DNA of 45,469 bases from an uncultured Oceanobacter sp. (GCA_913061185.1 CAJXTI010000031.1:1-45469); one strand, 5' to 3'; numbered from the stretch's first letter, positions 16,435-26,029 are shown. Translations and numbers: made by a program. The notes: generated by a model from the letters alone, not told the origin.

Positions 16435-16847
16435 AGACCATCCTCAATCATCTTTTCCAGAACGGCGCGCACCTTACCGGAAATGGGTACCGCGCGCTGG
16501 GTTTTCCCGTCCATCAAACAAAAGGTAATAGTGGCATCAGCAACTACGGCTGTTGGCTCGCCCGCTTCCAGCAACATAACCTGCTGCTGCATCTGTGCGC
16601 TCTTGTTACCGATGCTGGCCATCTTCGAGACAATACGTAACACCTCGCCATCGTAAGCAGGCCGACGGTAAGAAATATTGATGTTGGCGACCACAAAAGC
16701 CAGCTGATCATCTTCAAACAAATCGAGAAAGTGGTGGCGATCAAAATAATCCCAGCGCCCTTCTTCCAGAAATTCCAGGTAACGGCCATTGTTTACGTGG
16801 TGATAGATATCCAGATGGTAACCACGAACCTTGATATCAACTGACAT
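16431..16847 (-). CDS. Acyl-CoA thioesterase, hot-dog fold (YbgC/FadM type)
   Basis: A 138-aa single hot-dog domain: KVRGYHLDIYHHVNNGRYLEF contains the YHHVNN active-site helix start, and EEGRWDYFDRH follows, as in FadM/YbgC-type thioesterases that hydrolyse acyl-CoA to free acid and CoA. The frame is open up to 16952, but AGGAG lies 7 nt before the ATG at 16847 and homology begins there. A PsrA-type palindrome lies 134 bp upstream (16981-16996), suggesting control by fatty acids. Co-transcribed with miaE. Confidence 0.85.
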   Translation of the reverse strand: MSVDIKVRGYHLDIYHHVNNGRYLEFLEEGRWDYFDRHHFLDLFEDDQLAFVVANINISYRRPAYDGEVLRIVSKMASIGNKSAQMQQQVMLLEAGEPTAVVADATITFCLMDGKTQRAVPISGKVRAVLEKMIEDGL

Positions 16848-16980
16848 ACATCTACTCCTGATCATCTGGGGACATCTGGTTAAGGCGGCATCAAAACAGG
16901 GATTGACAGAATAGTCATTAGCCATGTGCCTGTTTTCAGCGCCATCGATCAACCGATTCTATTGAAACAGGCGCGCTTAT

Positions 16981-16996
16981 TCAAACGATCGTTTGA
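16981..16996. promoter_or_regulatory. PsrA/FadR-type operator upstream of the thioesterase
   Basis: TCAAACGATCGTTTGA is a perfect 16-bp palindrome whose centre CAAAC-GATC-GTTTG fits the TetR-type PsrA consensus (G/C)AAAC-N2-4-GTTT(G/C), the fatty-acid-responsive repressor of beta-oxidation genes in Pseudomonas. It lies between xni and the thioesterase gene. The regulator gene is not in this window. Confidence 0.6.
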
Positions 16997-17012
16997 CTGC
17001 AAGCCGATATGG

Positions 17013-17810
17013 CTAAAATGTCTCGGTATCCCGGACACAAAACCGCAAATCATGAAGATTGATTCCCAGCGGTAAATCATCGCTCAAGCGAGCCAGTTCT
17101 CGGGTCAGCAATGCCTGCTGCCAGTGGTTTTTCAAGCTGTCCACAATCCGGCTAGTAACCCCTGCCAATTCCGGTAGCTGCTCCAGGGCAATCAGCACCC
17201 GATCAAGGCGATGACAATGATCCAGCAACTGCGCCGCTGTTTTGGGGCCAATACCGGGCACACCGGGCAGGTGATTGGTGGTGTCACCGGTTAACGCCCA
17301 GAAGTCCACCAACTGGCCTGGTTGCAGACCAAAGCGGGCATAAACCGCCGCCTCATCCAGCAATTGCCGGTCAAAATGATTGGCGACCCGAATACGGCTG
17401 TTAACCAGCTGACAAAAGCCTTTGTCGGTCGACAGAATCACGCTGGGCACTCCGGCGAGCGCCGCCTTGTTGGCCAATGCAGCGCAGACATCATCCGCTT
17501 CCCATCCCTCCTGGCGGAAGCAATACACCCCTGCCAGTTCCAGCTGATGACGTAATTCATCCAGCCCGTTCTGGAGCTTCTCAGGCATCGGTGGGCGGCC
17601 TTTTTTGTAATCAGGCCAGAACCGGTGACGCCAGGTTTCAACGTGATCTTCAAAGACCATCGCGACATGGCTGCATTCCAGCCGCCCGACATTGCTGTTA
17701 ATAATGGCAATGGCGCGACTGGCAGTCGCTTCCAGTGCCGTCGGGCTATTTTCAACCGCCGCGTAGACACGGCGAATCAGATTCATCGCATCAACGATCA
17801 GTAATTGCAT
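17013..17810 (-). CDS. xni: ExoIX/Xni, 5'-flap endonuclease-like protein
   Basis: A 265-aa relative of the Pol I 5'-nuclease domain. Seen: VDAMNLIRRVYA (first metal Asp), MVFEDHVETWRHRFWPDYKKGR arch region, EGWEADDVCAAL (metal Asp pair), STDKGFCQLV, and the helix-3-turn-helix LPGVPGIGPKTAAQLL. E. coli Xni is a K+-dependent flap endonuclease lacking some metal ligands. The ATG at 17810 has AAGGAG 8 nt upstream; a 20-residue longer frame exists but is not needed. Xni is usually a standalone gene, as here. Confidence 0.9.
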   Translation of the reverse strand: MQLLIVDAMNLIRRVYAAVENSPTALEATASRAIAIINSNVGRLECSHVAMVFEDHVETWRHRFWPDYKKGRPPMPEKLQNGLDELRHQLELAGVYCFRQEGWEADDVCAALANKAALAGVPSVILSTDKGFCQLVNSRIRVANHFDRQLLDEAAVYARFGLQPGQLVDFWALTGDTTNHLPGVPGIGPKTAAQLLDHCHRLDRVLIALEQLPELAGVTSRIVDSLKNHWQQALLTRELARLSDDLPLGINLHDLRFCVRDTETF

Positions 17811-17904
17811 GAGCTGTTCTCCTTGTCCTCCGCATACCTTTCTACTCGGTACACCGTTTCCAGCCAACACTCAGGGCACCACGACGGACGCCTGCTGGCC
17901 GCTG

Positions 17905-19779
17905 TCATTCCACGTTTCCATCGCCTGCCAGCATGTCGTCTGCCATAACATCACCGGAGTCCGGTTGTTGCTGGTGTTGATGCTGCTGGGCCTGCCAGAG
18001 CGCAGCATAACGCCCCTGCTGCGACAGCAACCGCATATGGCTGCCACGCTCAACGATCCGGCCACCGTCCATCACCGCAATCTCATCCGCATCCACCACG
18101 GTCGACAGTCTGTGGGCAATAATCAGGGTGGTATGTCCTTTCGAAACCTGCCGGATGGCATCCATGATGCCGCGTTCGGTGTGTGAGTCGAGTGATGACG
18201 TCGCTTCGTCAAACAACATAATGGCCGGGCGTTTGAGTAGCATTCGGGCAATGGCAATACGCTGCTTTTCACCACCGGACAGTTTCAGGCCACGCTCTCC
18301 CACCACGATATGCCAGCCATCGGTATGACGCTGAATCAGACTGTCGAGGTGCGCCATGGTGATGACCTGCTGCAACTCCTCATCCGAGGCATCCGGGCGG
18401 GCGTAGAGCAAATTGTTTTTCAGGGTATCGTTAAACAGCACGGTATCTTGCGGCACCATTCCGAGGCTGGCACGCAACACCGCTTGAGGCAGTTGATCGA
18501 TCGGCTGACCATCAATCAAAATTTCACCCGCCGCCGGATCATAAAAACGAAACAGCAAACGGGTCAGGGTCGACTTGCCAGCACCACTACCACCCACAAC
18601 GGCGAGGGTTTTGCCTGCCGGGATGGTCAGGTCGAGCTGATCCAGCACCTGATAATCATCACGATAACTGAAACTTACCTGCCGAAAAGTGACTTCTCCG
18701 CCTTTGAGGTTAAAGGCAGCCGTACCTTCATCTTTCACGGCGGATTGTTCATCCAGCAGTTCGAACATGCGTTCGATATTGGCCATGGATGCCTTCAGTT
18801 CGCGATAGACAAAACCAAGAAAATTCAGCGGTAAAAATAACTGGAACATAAATGCGTTGACCAGGGTGAAATCGCCGATGGTCATTGTCCCCTGCACCAC
18901 ATACCAGGCAGCAAACATCAACATCGACAGCATCGCAACGCTGATGATCAGCGCCTGCCCGGCGTTCAGACCAAACAGCGTATAACGGTTTTTTTGGCGC
19001 GCCTGCTCCCATTCCGCCAGCGAGTCATCATAGAGCTGCGCTTCCCGTGGCTCGGCATTAAAATATTTAACCGTTTCATAATTCAACAAACTGTCGAGTG
19101 CCCGCGCATGGGTAGTGGAATCCATCCGGTTCGCCTCACGCACATACTGCGTCCGCCACTCGGTCATACGAAACGAATAGGCCACATAAACCACCACCGC
19201 AAGCGCCGTAATCAAGGCAAATACCGGTGGGTAATTAAACAGTAGTAAACCGATCACCAACAGCAATTCCAGCACAGTGGGTAAAATACTGAAGATAATA
19301 AAGCGCAACAAAAAGCTGATGCCCTGAACACCCCGTTCAATATCGCGCTGCAAGGCACCAGTCTGGCGATCGAGATGAAACGCCAGGCTCAAACTGTGTA
19401 AATGACGAAAAACCCGCAACGCCATACGGCGCATGGCCCGCTCACTGACCCGGCCAAAAACCAGGTCTCGCAATTCACCGAACAACACACTCATCAGACG
19501 GGCCAGACCGTAGGCCAGCAACAAACCCAGCGGAAACCACAACCACCACTCGCCTGCTGGCACACCGCCAGCCGGTAATTGATTCAGAGTATCAACCTGA
19601 TGCTTGAGCAAAAACGGCATACCGACACTGGCCAGCTTGGCGCCAACCAGACACAACAAGGCAACAATAACGCGCCAGCGGAACTCAAACAGGTACGGCA
19701 ACAGAGTGGGCAGCCAGTCCCAACCCTTGCGGGCAGGCGGAACCGGGTCATAACCATGCGCCGATGAAAAGGATTTCAT
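17905..19779 (-). CDS. Atm1/HMT1-type ABC exporter (fused permease-ATPase)
   Basis: A 624-aa half-transporter: six membrane helices in residues ~20-330, then the ATPase with Walker A GGSGAGKST, signature LSGGEKQRIAIARM, Walker B IMLFDEATSSLD and the switch His in IIAHRLSTV. Overall sequence (LLPYLFEFRWRVIVALLCLV, LLNYETVKYFNAEPRE, FLPLNFLGFVYRELK) is that of the ABCB7/Atm1 group, which in alphaproteobacteria exports glutathione-metal or glutathione-polysulfide conjugates. It works as a homodimer in the inner membrane. The C-terminus has a His/Gln-rich stretch (QAQQHQHQQQPDSGD) that could bind metal. Divergent from the carboxypeptidase gene with 65 bp between. Confidence 0.9.
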   Translation of the reverse strand: MKSFSSAHGYDPVPPARKGWDWLPTLLPYLFEFRWRVIVALLCLVGAKLASVGMPFLLKHQVDTLNQLPAGGVPAGEWWLWFPLGLLLAYGLARLMSVLFGELRDLVFGRVSERAMRRMALRVFRHLHSLSLAFHLDRQTGALQRDIERGVQGISFLLRFIIFSILPTVLELLLVIGLLLFNYPPVFALITALAVVVYVAYSFRMTEWRTQYVREANRMDSTTHARALDSLLNYETVKYFNAEPREAQLYDDSLAEWEQARQKNRYTLFGLNAGQALIISVAMLSMLMFAAWYVVQGTMTIGDFTLVNAFMFQLFLPLNFLGFVYRELKASMANIERMFELLDEQSAVKDEGTAAFNLKGGEVTFRQVSFSYRDDYQVLDQLDLTIPAGKTLAVVGGSGAGKSTLTRLLFRFYDPAAGEILIDGQPIDQLPQAVLRASLGMVPQDTVLFNDTLKNNLLYARPDASDEELQQVITMAHLDSLIQRHTDGWHIVVGERGLKLSGGEKQRIAIARMLLKRPAIMLFDEATSSLDSHTERGIMDAIRQVSKGHTTLIIAHRLSTVVDADEIAVMDGGRIVERGSHMRLLSQQGRYAALWQAQQHQHQQQPDSGDVMADDMLAGDGNVE

Positions 19780-19844
19780 CCAGAGGGTGCTCTATGATTA
19801 GAGTCAGAACGGATCAGCGCCGCACCAACAGGGGAAAAACATCT

Positions 19845-20918
19845 ATGAATGGGCGAATTTACCACATTCGCAACGCCTTGCCGGAATTGGTTGAACTGGA
19901 AGCCCTGATTGACGAGGGTCGTGACAGCATGCGGATATCCGTACCGGCCCATATTTCCCATCAGAATGAGCAGCTGCCGATCTATGCAATCGAGATGGGC
20001 TCTCGCGCTGCAACCGCCCCGACACTGGCCTTTATTGGGGGCGTCCACGGCATTGAACGTATAGGCAGCCAGATCATTTTGGCGTTTATGCGCAGCTTGT
20101 TACACCGCAGTCAGTGGGATGAACAACTGCAACAACAGCTGGCAAGCATACGCCTGCTGTTTATTCCCATCGTCAATCCTGCTGGCATGTGGCAAAACAG
20201 CCGCTCCAATACCAATGGTGTTGACCTGATGCGCAACGCCCCGGTCGAGGCCGAACACCGCACGCCGTTTCTGGTTGGTGGCCAACGGCTATCGGCTCGC
20301 TTACCCTGGTATCGGGGCAAAAAAGGTCACACCATGGAAACCGAAAACCTCGCCTTGACCGAGGTGATTGCACAAACCCTGTTCAGCCAGTCGCTCTGTA
20401 TTTCACTGGATTGTCACAGCGGTTTTGGTTATCGCGACCGGATCTGGTTCCCCTATGCCCGCAGTCTGGCACCCTGGCCCGGACTGCCCGACGCCTACGC
20501 CATGACGCGCCTGTTTGAGCATTCCTATCCCAACCACAACCTGTACCTGTTTGAACCACAAGCCAACAGCTATACCACCAGTGGCGACATCTGGGATTAC
20601 CTCTACGACGGCTACCGGGCTGCCAACCCCAACGGCGTCTACCTGCCATTGACCCTGGAAATGGGCTCCTGGTTATGGGTAAAGAAAAACCCGCGCCACC
20701 TGTTTAACTATCGCGGCCTGTTTAACCCGATACTGCCGCATCGGCAGCAACGTATCCTGCGTCGCCACATCACCCTGTTCGAATTTTTGATGGCCGCCAT
20801 CGCCAATGGCCCGGCCTGGGTTCCCGCCACCACCAGCGAACACCAACATTCCCTGCAGCAGGCACTGGAACGCTGGTATCCTGAACGTGCCAAAGAAACC
20901 AATGTACTGATTCCCTGA
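19845..20918 (+). CDS. M14-family zinc carboxypeptidase-like protein
   Basis: A 357-aa protein with FIGGVHGIERIGSQI (His and Glu zinc ligands in HxxE) and SLDCHSGFGYRDR (third ligand His). LTLEMGSWLW supplies the likely catalytic Glu. The sequence NPAGMWQNSRSNTNGVDLMRN is the substrate-pocket region typical of M14 enzymes. No signal peptide, so probably cytosolic, acting on a peptide or amidated substrate not identifiable here. The ATG at 19845 has AGGGG upstream; an earlier in-frame ATG (19764) lies inside the divergent transporter gene and is not used. Confidence 0.8.
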   Translation: MNGRIYHIRNALPELVELEALIDEGRDSMRISVPAHISHQNEQLPIYAIEMGSRAATAPTLAFIGGVHGIERIGSQIILAFMRSLLHRSQWDEQLQQQLASIRLLFIPIVNPAGMWQNSRSNTNGVDLMRNAPVEAEHRTPFLVGGQRLSARLPWYRGKKGHTMETENLALTEVIAQTLFSQSLCISLDCHSGFGYRDRIWFPYARSLAPWPGLPDAYAMTRLFEHSYPNHNLYLFEPQANSYTTSGDIWDYLYDGYRAANPNGVYLPLTLEMGSWLWVKKNPRHLFNYRGLFNPILPHRQQRILRRHITLFEFLMAAIANGPAWVPATTSEHQHSLQQALERWYPERAKETNVLIP

Positions 20919-21036
20919 TCAAACGAACGCCACAGCCAATCCACAGTCAGAGCACAACACCGGGGCGACAGACTGCGACCGATTCGCGTATGATAGCCGC
21001 CTTTGATTCGACCCAACCCAGAGAAAGTACGCCACC

Positions 21037-21750
21037 ATGCTGTTTGTACGCCGTATCGCCACCCTGCTTGCTTGCACCGCTGCCGTTGCCGTCACCTCAA
21101 CCAGCCATGCCGAACTCAGTGCCAACCTTGGTCTGGTATCGGAATACATGCGCGACGGCATCAGTGAAACCCGTGGTGAATACGCAGCCCAGCTAGGAAC
21201 AACCTATATACACACTTCCGGCCTGTACGGCGGTCTTTGGGCCAGCGAGCTGAAACACAATGACGATCACACCCACTCGGAATGGGATCTGTTTGGCGGT
21301 TTTTCACACCCCATCAGCCACAACTGGGGCATTGACCTGGGAGTGACCCGCAACACCTTCCTCGGCGACTGGGAAAGCAACCAGCAAAGTTATGGCGAAG
21401 GCTTTCTGCGTGCAACTTACAACCAGTCACTGGTTCTGGGCATCCGCCAGACCAGTAACTTTATGGGCAGCGAGTTTCCACGCCGGGTATTGGAAGCCTC
21501 CTACACCCTGCACACCGCCAGTTTCGATTTTGAATTTTATACCGCCCAGCATCGCTACCTGGAGATTGATGACGACTACAATTTCGGTAACGACAACCGC
21601 GACAGTTACTGGCACTTCCGCGTTGGCGTAGAACGTACCTACCACCAGTACGACTACCGCCTGACGCTGGAGCGCACCAACCTGACGAGCGACTATGATG
21701 CAGGCACCACGTTCCAGTTCGGCATTCACCGCTACTTCGACCTCTGGTAA
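21037..21750 (+). CDS. TorF-family putative porin
   Basis: A 237-aa outer-membrane beta-barrel. Signal peptide of ~25 residues ending SHA with cleavage before ELSANLGLVSEYMRDGISET, the family start motif. Alternating beta-strand pattern throughout and a terminal aromatic (FQFGIHRYFDLW), the outer-membrane insertion signal. Such proteins (TIGR02001) are inferred to be porins; substrate unknown. The next gene starts inside its 3' end. Confidence 0.85.
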   Translation: MLFVRRIATLLACTAAVAVTSTSHAELSANLGLVSEYMRDGISETRGEYAAQLGTTYIHTSGLYGGLWASELKHNDDHTHSEWDLFGGFSHPISHNWGIDLGVTRNTFLGDWESNQQSYGEGFLRATYNQSLVLGIRQTSNFMGSEFPRRVLEASYTLHTASFDFEFYTAQHRYLEIDDDYNFGNDNRDSYWHFRVGVERTYHQYDYRLTLERTNLTSDYDAGTTFQFGIHRYFDLW

Positions 21751-22531
21751 ACAACACCTGCAGCCAGGGCGCACCTGCGTCCTGCTGCGCGGGCTGATTC
21801 GCAGCCGCCACCACTGGAGCCACTTCCCCCAGCTCCTCAACCAGCGGCCTTCAGTTCATCAGGTCATCCTGCCGGAACTGGCTGGCAATGGTGAACGATC
21901 ACTCGAAGCCACCCCCGCTACTCTCCATGACATGATGGAAGACCTGCGTCAGCAGACCCGGCAACTGCTGCCTGAACCACCACCAAAACTCACCTTGATC
22001 GCCATCTCCATGGGCGGCATGATCGCGACCGAATGGGCCAGTTGCTACCCGCAAGAAATTGCCGAACTGCACCTTATCAACACCAGCTTTGGCCGCTTCT
22101 CAGCCCCCTGGCAACGCATGCGTCCTCGCGCCCTGACCCGACTCCTTCGAGCCACTCCGGGACTGATTCGCGACCCTGCCGCTCTCGAAGCACCCATCAT
22201 GGAGCTCACCCTCAACCATCCAGCCATACAGCATCAACAACTGCAAGACTGGCAAGATTTCTCCCGCGCTCACCCCATGACCCTGACCAACATCGCCATC
22301 CAGATTCGTGCCGCCAGCCGCTATCAAGGCACTGCCCAGTCACCCTGCCAGCGTGCATTTATCTACACCAGCCTGAACGACCAACTGGTGTCAGCACAAT
22401 GCAGCCAGGCGATTGCCAAACACTGGAACAAACCCCTATGGGAACACCCAAGCGCCGGACACGACCTGCCGCTGGATGACGGTACATGGTTAGCAGAATG
22501 TTTCGACCACACCGCCAGGCCCGCAGCCTGA
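21695..22531 (+). CDS. Alpha/beta-fold hydrolase overlapping the porin gene
   Basis: A 278-aa hydrolase: IAISMGGMIATEWA gives the nucleophile Ser, YTSLNDQLVSAQ the acid, and HPSAGHDLPLDDG the His. It has no signal peptide. The only in-frame start codons before strand 1 (RTCVLLRGL) are the two ATGs at 21695/21698, which lie inside the porin gene in a different frame (56-bp overlap), so translation is probably coupled. Substrate unknown. Confidence 0.75.
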   Translation: MMQAPRSSSAFTATSTSGKQHLQPGRTCVLLRGLIRSRHHWSHFPQLLNQRPSVHQVILPELAGNGERSLEATPATLHDMMEDLRQQTRQLLPEPPPKLTLIAISMGGMIATEWASCYPQEIAELHLINTSFGRFSAPWQRMRPRALTRLLRATPGLIRDPAALEAPIMELTLNHPAIQHQQLQDWQDFSRAHPMTLTNIAIQIRAASRYQGTAQSPCQRAFIYTSLNDQLVSAQCSQAIAKHWNKPLWEHPSAGHDLPLDDGTWLAECFDHTARPAA

Positions 22532-22758
22532 GCAGAACGTAATAAGCAGCAGCGGAAGCTCATTTGCAAAGCCAACCAACAGCCCTGAAAAATGTTGCCA
22601 GCATGGATAACACTGCACCGGAGATGTCTGACTCTCCGAACTCGACAGGTTGTATTAATTCGATGATGCAAAAAAAATACGATTTGTTATAAATGAATAC
22701 GCTAAATCGAAGTGGCGAAGGCTTTGAAGTCTGTTTTAAACAGGGCAGGTAAATACCG

Positions 22759-23136
22759 ATGAATACCAAACCCCACCTCTGGGTATGTCATAACAATCAA
22801 CTCACCGAAGGTGGCTACCAGCTCGTTGACGTTATCTATGCAAACGAACCTTCCTCTGTGGTGATCTTTCGTCATCAGGGTACGTGTTTGGCCTATCGGA
22901 ATTTATGTGTCCATATGCCGCGCAGACTTGACTGCGAAAAAGACATGATTTTTGACCGTAGCGGAAAAAATCTACGCTGCTCGATGCATGGCATCATCTA
23001 TGATCCAGTCAGCGGCGAATCGATAAGCGCCATTTGTAACGGCGAAAAACTAACACCCGTTAAAGTGCTGGAAAATGACGACGGCGTATGGATTACTGAC
23101 AAACGAGTCAAGCCTATAGCGGAAACCGACAGCTGA
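22759..23136 (+). CDS. Rieske [2Fe-2S] protein
   Basis: A 125-aa protein consisting of one Rieske domain. Cluster ligands are C50-x-H52 (CVHMPRRLDC) and C74-x2-H77 (RCSMHGIIYDP), with the usual spacing. The rest (GVWITDKRV) matches ferredoxin-type Rieske proteins that pass electrons in the cytosol, e.g. for oxygenases. No oxygenase or reductase is adjacent, so the partner is unknown. The 227 bp before it are A/T-rich near the gene and probably contain its promoter. Confidence 0.9.
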   Translation: MNTKPHLWVCHNNQLTEGGYQLVDVIYANEPSSVVIFRHQGTCLAYRNLCVHMPRRLDCEKDMIFDRSGKNLRCSMHGIIYDPVSGESISAICNGEKLTPVKVLENDDGVWITDKRVKPIAETDS

Positions 23137-23267
23137 ATCAAAACAGCACAACCACTACAGCACAACCAATACAGGAATACGCCTGATACAATATGCCTTC
23201 GGCTATTGGCATCCTACAAAAACACAGAGCCGAACAACGTTTTCAGGTTTTCACGGAGAACCATCGG

Positions 23268-25340
23268 TTAATTTACCGTATCTGGCTCACTCGGCTCTGA
23301 CTGTTGCTGATACGCCAACAGCAATCGTTCACTTGGCGACAACATCGCCACTTCCTGTCCTGCCCGTTGGGCATAAATCACCCGAAAGGCCAGCACGTTC
23401 TGTACGTACTGGCGGGTTTCGGCGTAGGGAATGGTTTCTATCCAGGCATCCAGAGGTAAGTGCCCGCGTTCTTTCAGCCAGCGTTCTACCCGATTTGGCC
23501 CGGCGTTGTAGGCAGCACTGGCATAAGTGCGGTTGCCATCAAAGCGTTGGTACATTTCGGCCAGATAAGCGCTGCCCAGGGCAATATTGGTTTCCGGGTT
23601 AAACAACTGCTCAGTTCCCGCCAGGGAGATGCCGTATTTTTTAGCGGTCAATTTCGCGGTTGATGGCATTAATTGCATCAGTCCCCTTGCCCCCACTGGC
23701 GACATGGCTTCCGGTTTGAAGGCGCTTTCCTGACGCGCAATCGCCGTTGCCCAGGTTACGTCAATTTCATTTTTACTGGCCTGGCGATCAAACAGGTCGG
23801 TGAATAATGGCGGAAAACGGGCATCCAGATAATTCCATTGCTGCTGACGAATGGCATCCATAATGGAGCGATGATACCAGCCCCACTCGAAAGAAAGTGC
23901 TGCCATGTGCTGCCGTTCGTCGGGCGCCAGACTTGCCCGTGCAGAAAGCCATTCCCGCTGGGCCTCGGTCGGTCGATCCAGTTTCAGCCATTCTTTGGCC
24001 CGTTGAATGGCTGGATTTTTTTGCAGCTCGGTGAGCACGTCGGCATTCACGTTGAAGGGCTGGTTATTCAGATGATACGGCAGCTGTTGATGGGCGGCCG
24101 CCAGAAAGCCGTAAAAAGAGCGGGATTGCGCCAGTTGATTCCAGATGTCATCAAGCGGCTGACTCTCACCGATTTGGCCTTCAATCGTTTTGATTTCGAC
24201 CACCGATTCATCACCGATCTCATCGCCAACCACCGGACTAACGGGTGTTTGATTCTGCACTGCATTGACATACCAGTATTGCCAACGGTCGGAGGCTTGC
24301 AGATCGGCCGGTAAGGTGGTTATCAAAGTAAGTACGACGATCCAGTCGATCACATCGGCACCCAATGCCTGCCGCAATCTGGCTTCGGTTAATTCAGAAT
24401 ATTGATGGTCAGGGTCAAGGCGACTCAGTAACTCTGCCGCCGTGTCGGTTTGAGCATAGGCCAGTCGCTTGCCGATATACACATCCAGCGTGTGTACAAG
24501 AGAAGATGCTGCAGGCAAGTGCGATCGGTATGCAAGCCACTGTTGCGCTGCGGGTTCGACTGATTGACGGGCAAGGCTCTGGAAGGCTTTTTTAATCACC
24601 TGCTGTTGGGCCATTGCCGGGAAGATGGAGACATCAGCGGTGGCAACCCGCTCAGATTGCTTCAACAAGGCTTCATAGGCGGATGCCAATCGGTTGCCGT
24701 CTTCATCCAGATAACGGTGCAAGTAGCGGGCTAATCGCATTTCACCGGCCTGAGCCGCCAGCCAATAGCGTTTTTGCGCCATGCTCGCCGTTGGATTACC
24801 GAGTTGTGCCCATTGTTCAAATAAAGCATCGCATGCTTTGGGCTGGGATTTGCCCACCAACCATAACGAAGCCGTCAGCGCCAGGCCTTGTTCTTGCTGA
24901 TCAGTGTGCAGATACGCCTGGGCCAAATCACATTGGTACGCCGCACTCTTGTTCGGCAGACGCTGATAGGCGGTTATCCATTCTTGCCAGCGACCGTCTT
25001 TGGCCAACTGGGTTAACCAGGCTTGCTGCAAATAGGTACGACTGGGGAACAGTGGATACGCATCCAGAAACTGGTTCACCTCTGCTTGAGTGAGGCGAGC
25101 CGGAAACCGCAGATAAGCCTGATATTGCAGATACGGGTAAAGCGGATACTGTTGCAGCGGCGTCAGAAGGCCAGCAACGGCCTCGTAAGACGCTGTTTTT
25201 AGCTGCTGCTCGATCTCGACGAATTGCACATAAGCGGTATCCGCTTCAGGTTCCAGAAAATGTTCAGTGCCTTCATCGGCAACTGAGCTAACGCTGTACA
25301 ACATGATCAGCAAGCTTAAAACTAGTTGTGCTGCTTTCAT
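23268..25340 (-). CDS. slt: Soluble lytic murein transglycosylase
   Basis: A 690-aa periplasmic enzyme of the Slt70 type: N-terminal signal (MKAAQLVLSLLIMLYSVSSVA), a long alpha-helical superhelix (U- and L-domains, residues ~40-480), and the lysozyme-like catalytic domain with the Glu in AIARQESAFKPEAMSPVGARGLMQLMPSTA and AYNAGPNRVERW. It cleaves peptidoglycan to 1,6-anhydro-muropeptides. It is on the same strand as guaA and may have been its native downstream neighbour before the accessory DNA arrived (inference). Confidence 0.95.
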   Translation of the reverse strand: MKAAQLVLSLLIMLYSVSSVADEGTEHFLEPEADTAYVQFVEIEQQLKTASYEAVAGLLTPLQQYPLYPYLQYQAYLRFPARLTQAEVNQFLDAYPLFPSRTYLQQAWLTQLAKDGRWQEWITAYQRLPNKSAAYQCDLAQAYLHTDQQEQGLALTASLWLVGKSQPKACDALFEQWAQLGNPTASMAQKRYWLAAQAGEMRLARYLHRYLDEDGNRLASAYEALLKQSERVATADVSIFPAMAQQQVIKKAFQSLARQSVEPAAQQWLAYRSHLPAASSLVHTLDVYIGKRLAYAQTDTAAELLSRLDPDHQYSELTEARLRQALGADVIDWIVVLTLITTLPADLQASDRWQYWYVNAVQNQTPVSPVVGDEIGDESVVEIKTIEGQIGESQPLDDIWNQLAQSRSFYGFLAAAHQQLPYHLNNQPFNVNADVLTELQKNPAIQRAKEWLKLDRPTEAQREWLSARASLAPDERQHMAALSFEWGWYHRSIMDAIRQQQWNYLDARFPPLFTDLFDRQASKNEIDVTWATAIARQESAFKPEAMSPVGARGLMQLMPSTAKLTAKKYGISLAGTEQLFNPETNIALGSAYLAEMYQRFDGNRTYASAAYNAGPNRVERWLKERGHLPLDAWIETIPYAETRQYVQNVLAFRVIYAQRAGQEVAMLSPSERLLLAYQQQSEPSEPDTVN

Positions 25341-25687
25341 TTTAGTGACTGACGTTTACGTAAGGTTGCGAAATCCTCAAGCATTGATCAACGATGGTCA
25401 ACACTTTGTCGACGAGTGTGACAAAAGTATTCAAATAACCTCAGCTACGGCACTTGGTCAGTGTGAAGCCTGGAAAAGTGGAGATCTGGATCTGGATCGA
25501 CCTACTGAGCGTGGCCTAGCAGCCTGTCGGACTTAACCAAACAGAAACGAAGTGAGATAATCGGAACACCGACTTCCTGCTTCCGCCCTCCCATTTGGGT
25601 ATGAATCGGTAAACCCCACTCATGATCCGTATTCCCAATGCATCTTGAGGATGGAATCTACCCTGCACAGGGGGGCAATTTCGTCAA
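25341..25687. other. Gene-free boundary between core and accessory DNA
   Basis: 347 bp without a supported gene. The part next to slt is its promoter region. From ~25510 the text (CCTAGCAGCCTGTCGGACTT and following) has the look of an insertion-sequence end, but I cannot name the family. I searched here for the guaA-type att core ACTCCCACTC and found only weak partial matches (e.g. CCCTCCCATTT near 25585), so the left end of the island is unresolved. Confidence 0.5.
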
Positions 25688-25846
25688 CTACCGATTTGCC
25701 CATTCAAGCCATGCGACCAACTCCTTTGTCTGTGATTGACCTGATTCAATGGCCTGCAACATATCACGGACAGCCCTTGCCCTATGATATTGCTCGGACA
25801 GGGACAGCAACTGCTCCCTCCGGGCTTTCTCGATTTGCTGGTGTCG
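25688..25846 (-). pseudogene. Unassigned C-terminal protein fragment
   Basis: The last ~52 codons of an unknown gene, ending in LVAWLEWANR and TAG at 25688. It is a helical, charged segment (QIEKARREQLLSLSEQYHRA) in a different frame from the integrase fragment that abuts it. Looks like the tail of a mobile-element protein; family not identified. Confidence 0.45.
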
Positions 25847-25853
25847 GCAGCAG

Positions 25854-26020
25854 CATGTGCCGACGCTGCTCGGCATACTCCGCCTTGTTATACACCGCCC
25901 GAGAGGAGCGGCCGTCCTCGAGAGTCGGGGCCTTTTCAATCCAGTCGCGATTGAAACCGGCTTCATTGAGCAATGTGGAACCGGTACGGCGCAGGTCGTG
26001 TACTGTGTAAACGCCAATCG
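25854..26020 (-). pseudogene. Integrase C-terminal fragment (copy A)
   Basis: Encodes the catalytic end of a P4-type tyrosine recombinase: VHDLRRTGSTLLNE with the HxxR motif, DWIEKAPTLEDGRSSRAVYNK with the nucleophile Tyr, and AEYAEQRRHM. It starts abruptly at the IS66 fragment and ends in the unassigned fragment. Bases 25854-25997 match 27413-27556 without gaps (about 12 differences by eye), so two related integrase tails flank the cassette between them. Confidence 0.85.
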
Positions 26021-26029
26021 AAACACGCC

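Noticed and set aside
25585..25625. Possible left att core (CCCTCCCATTT, CCCCACTCATGA)
   Set aside because: Only 6-7 of the ten core bases agree and no arm repeats follow, so the left junction is left unresolved.
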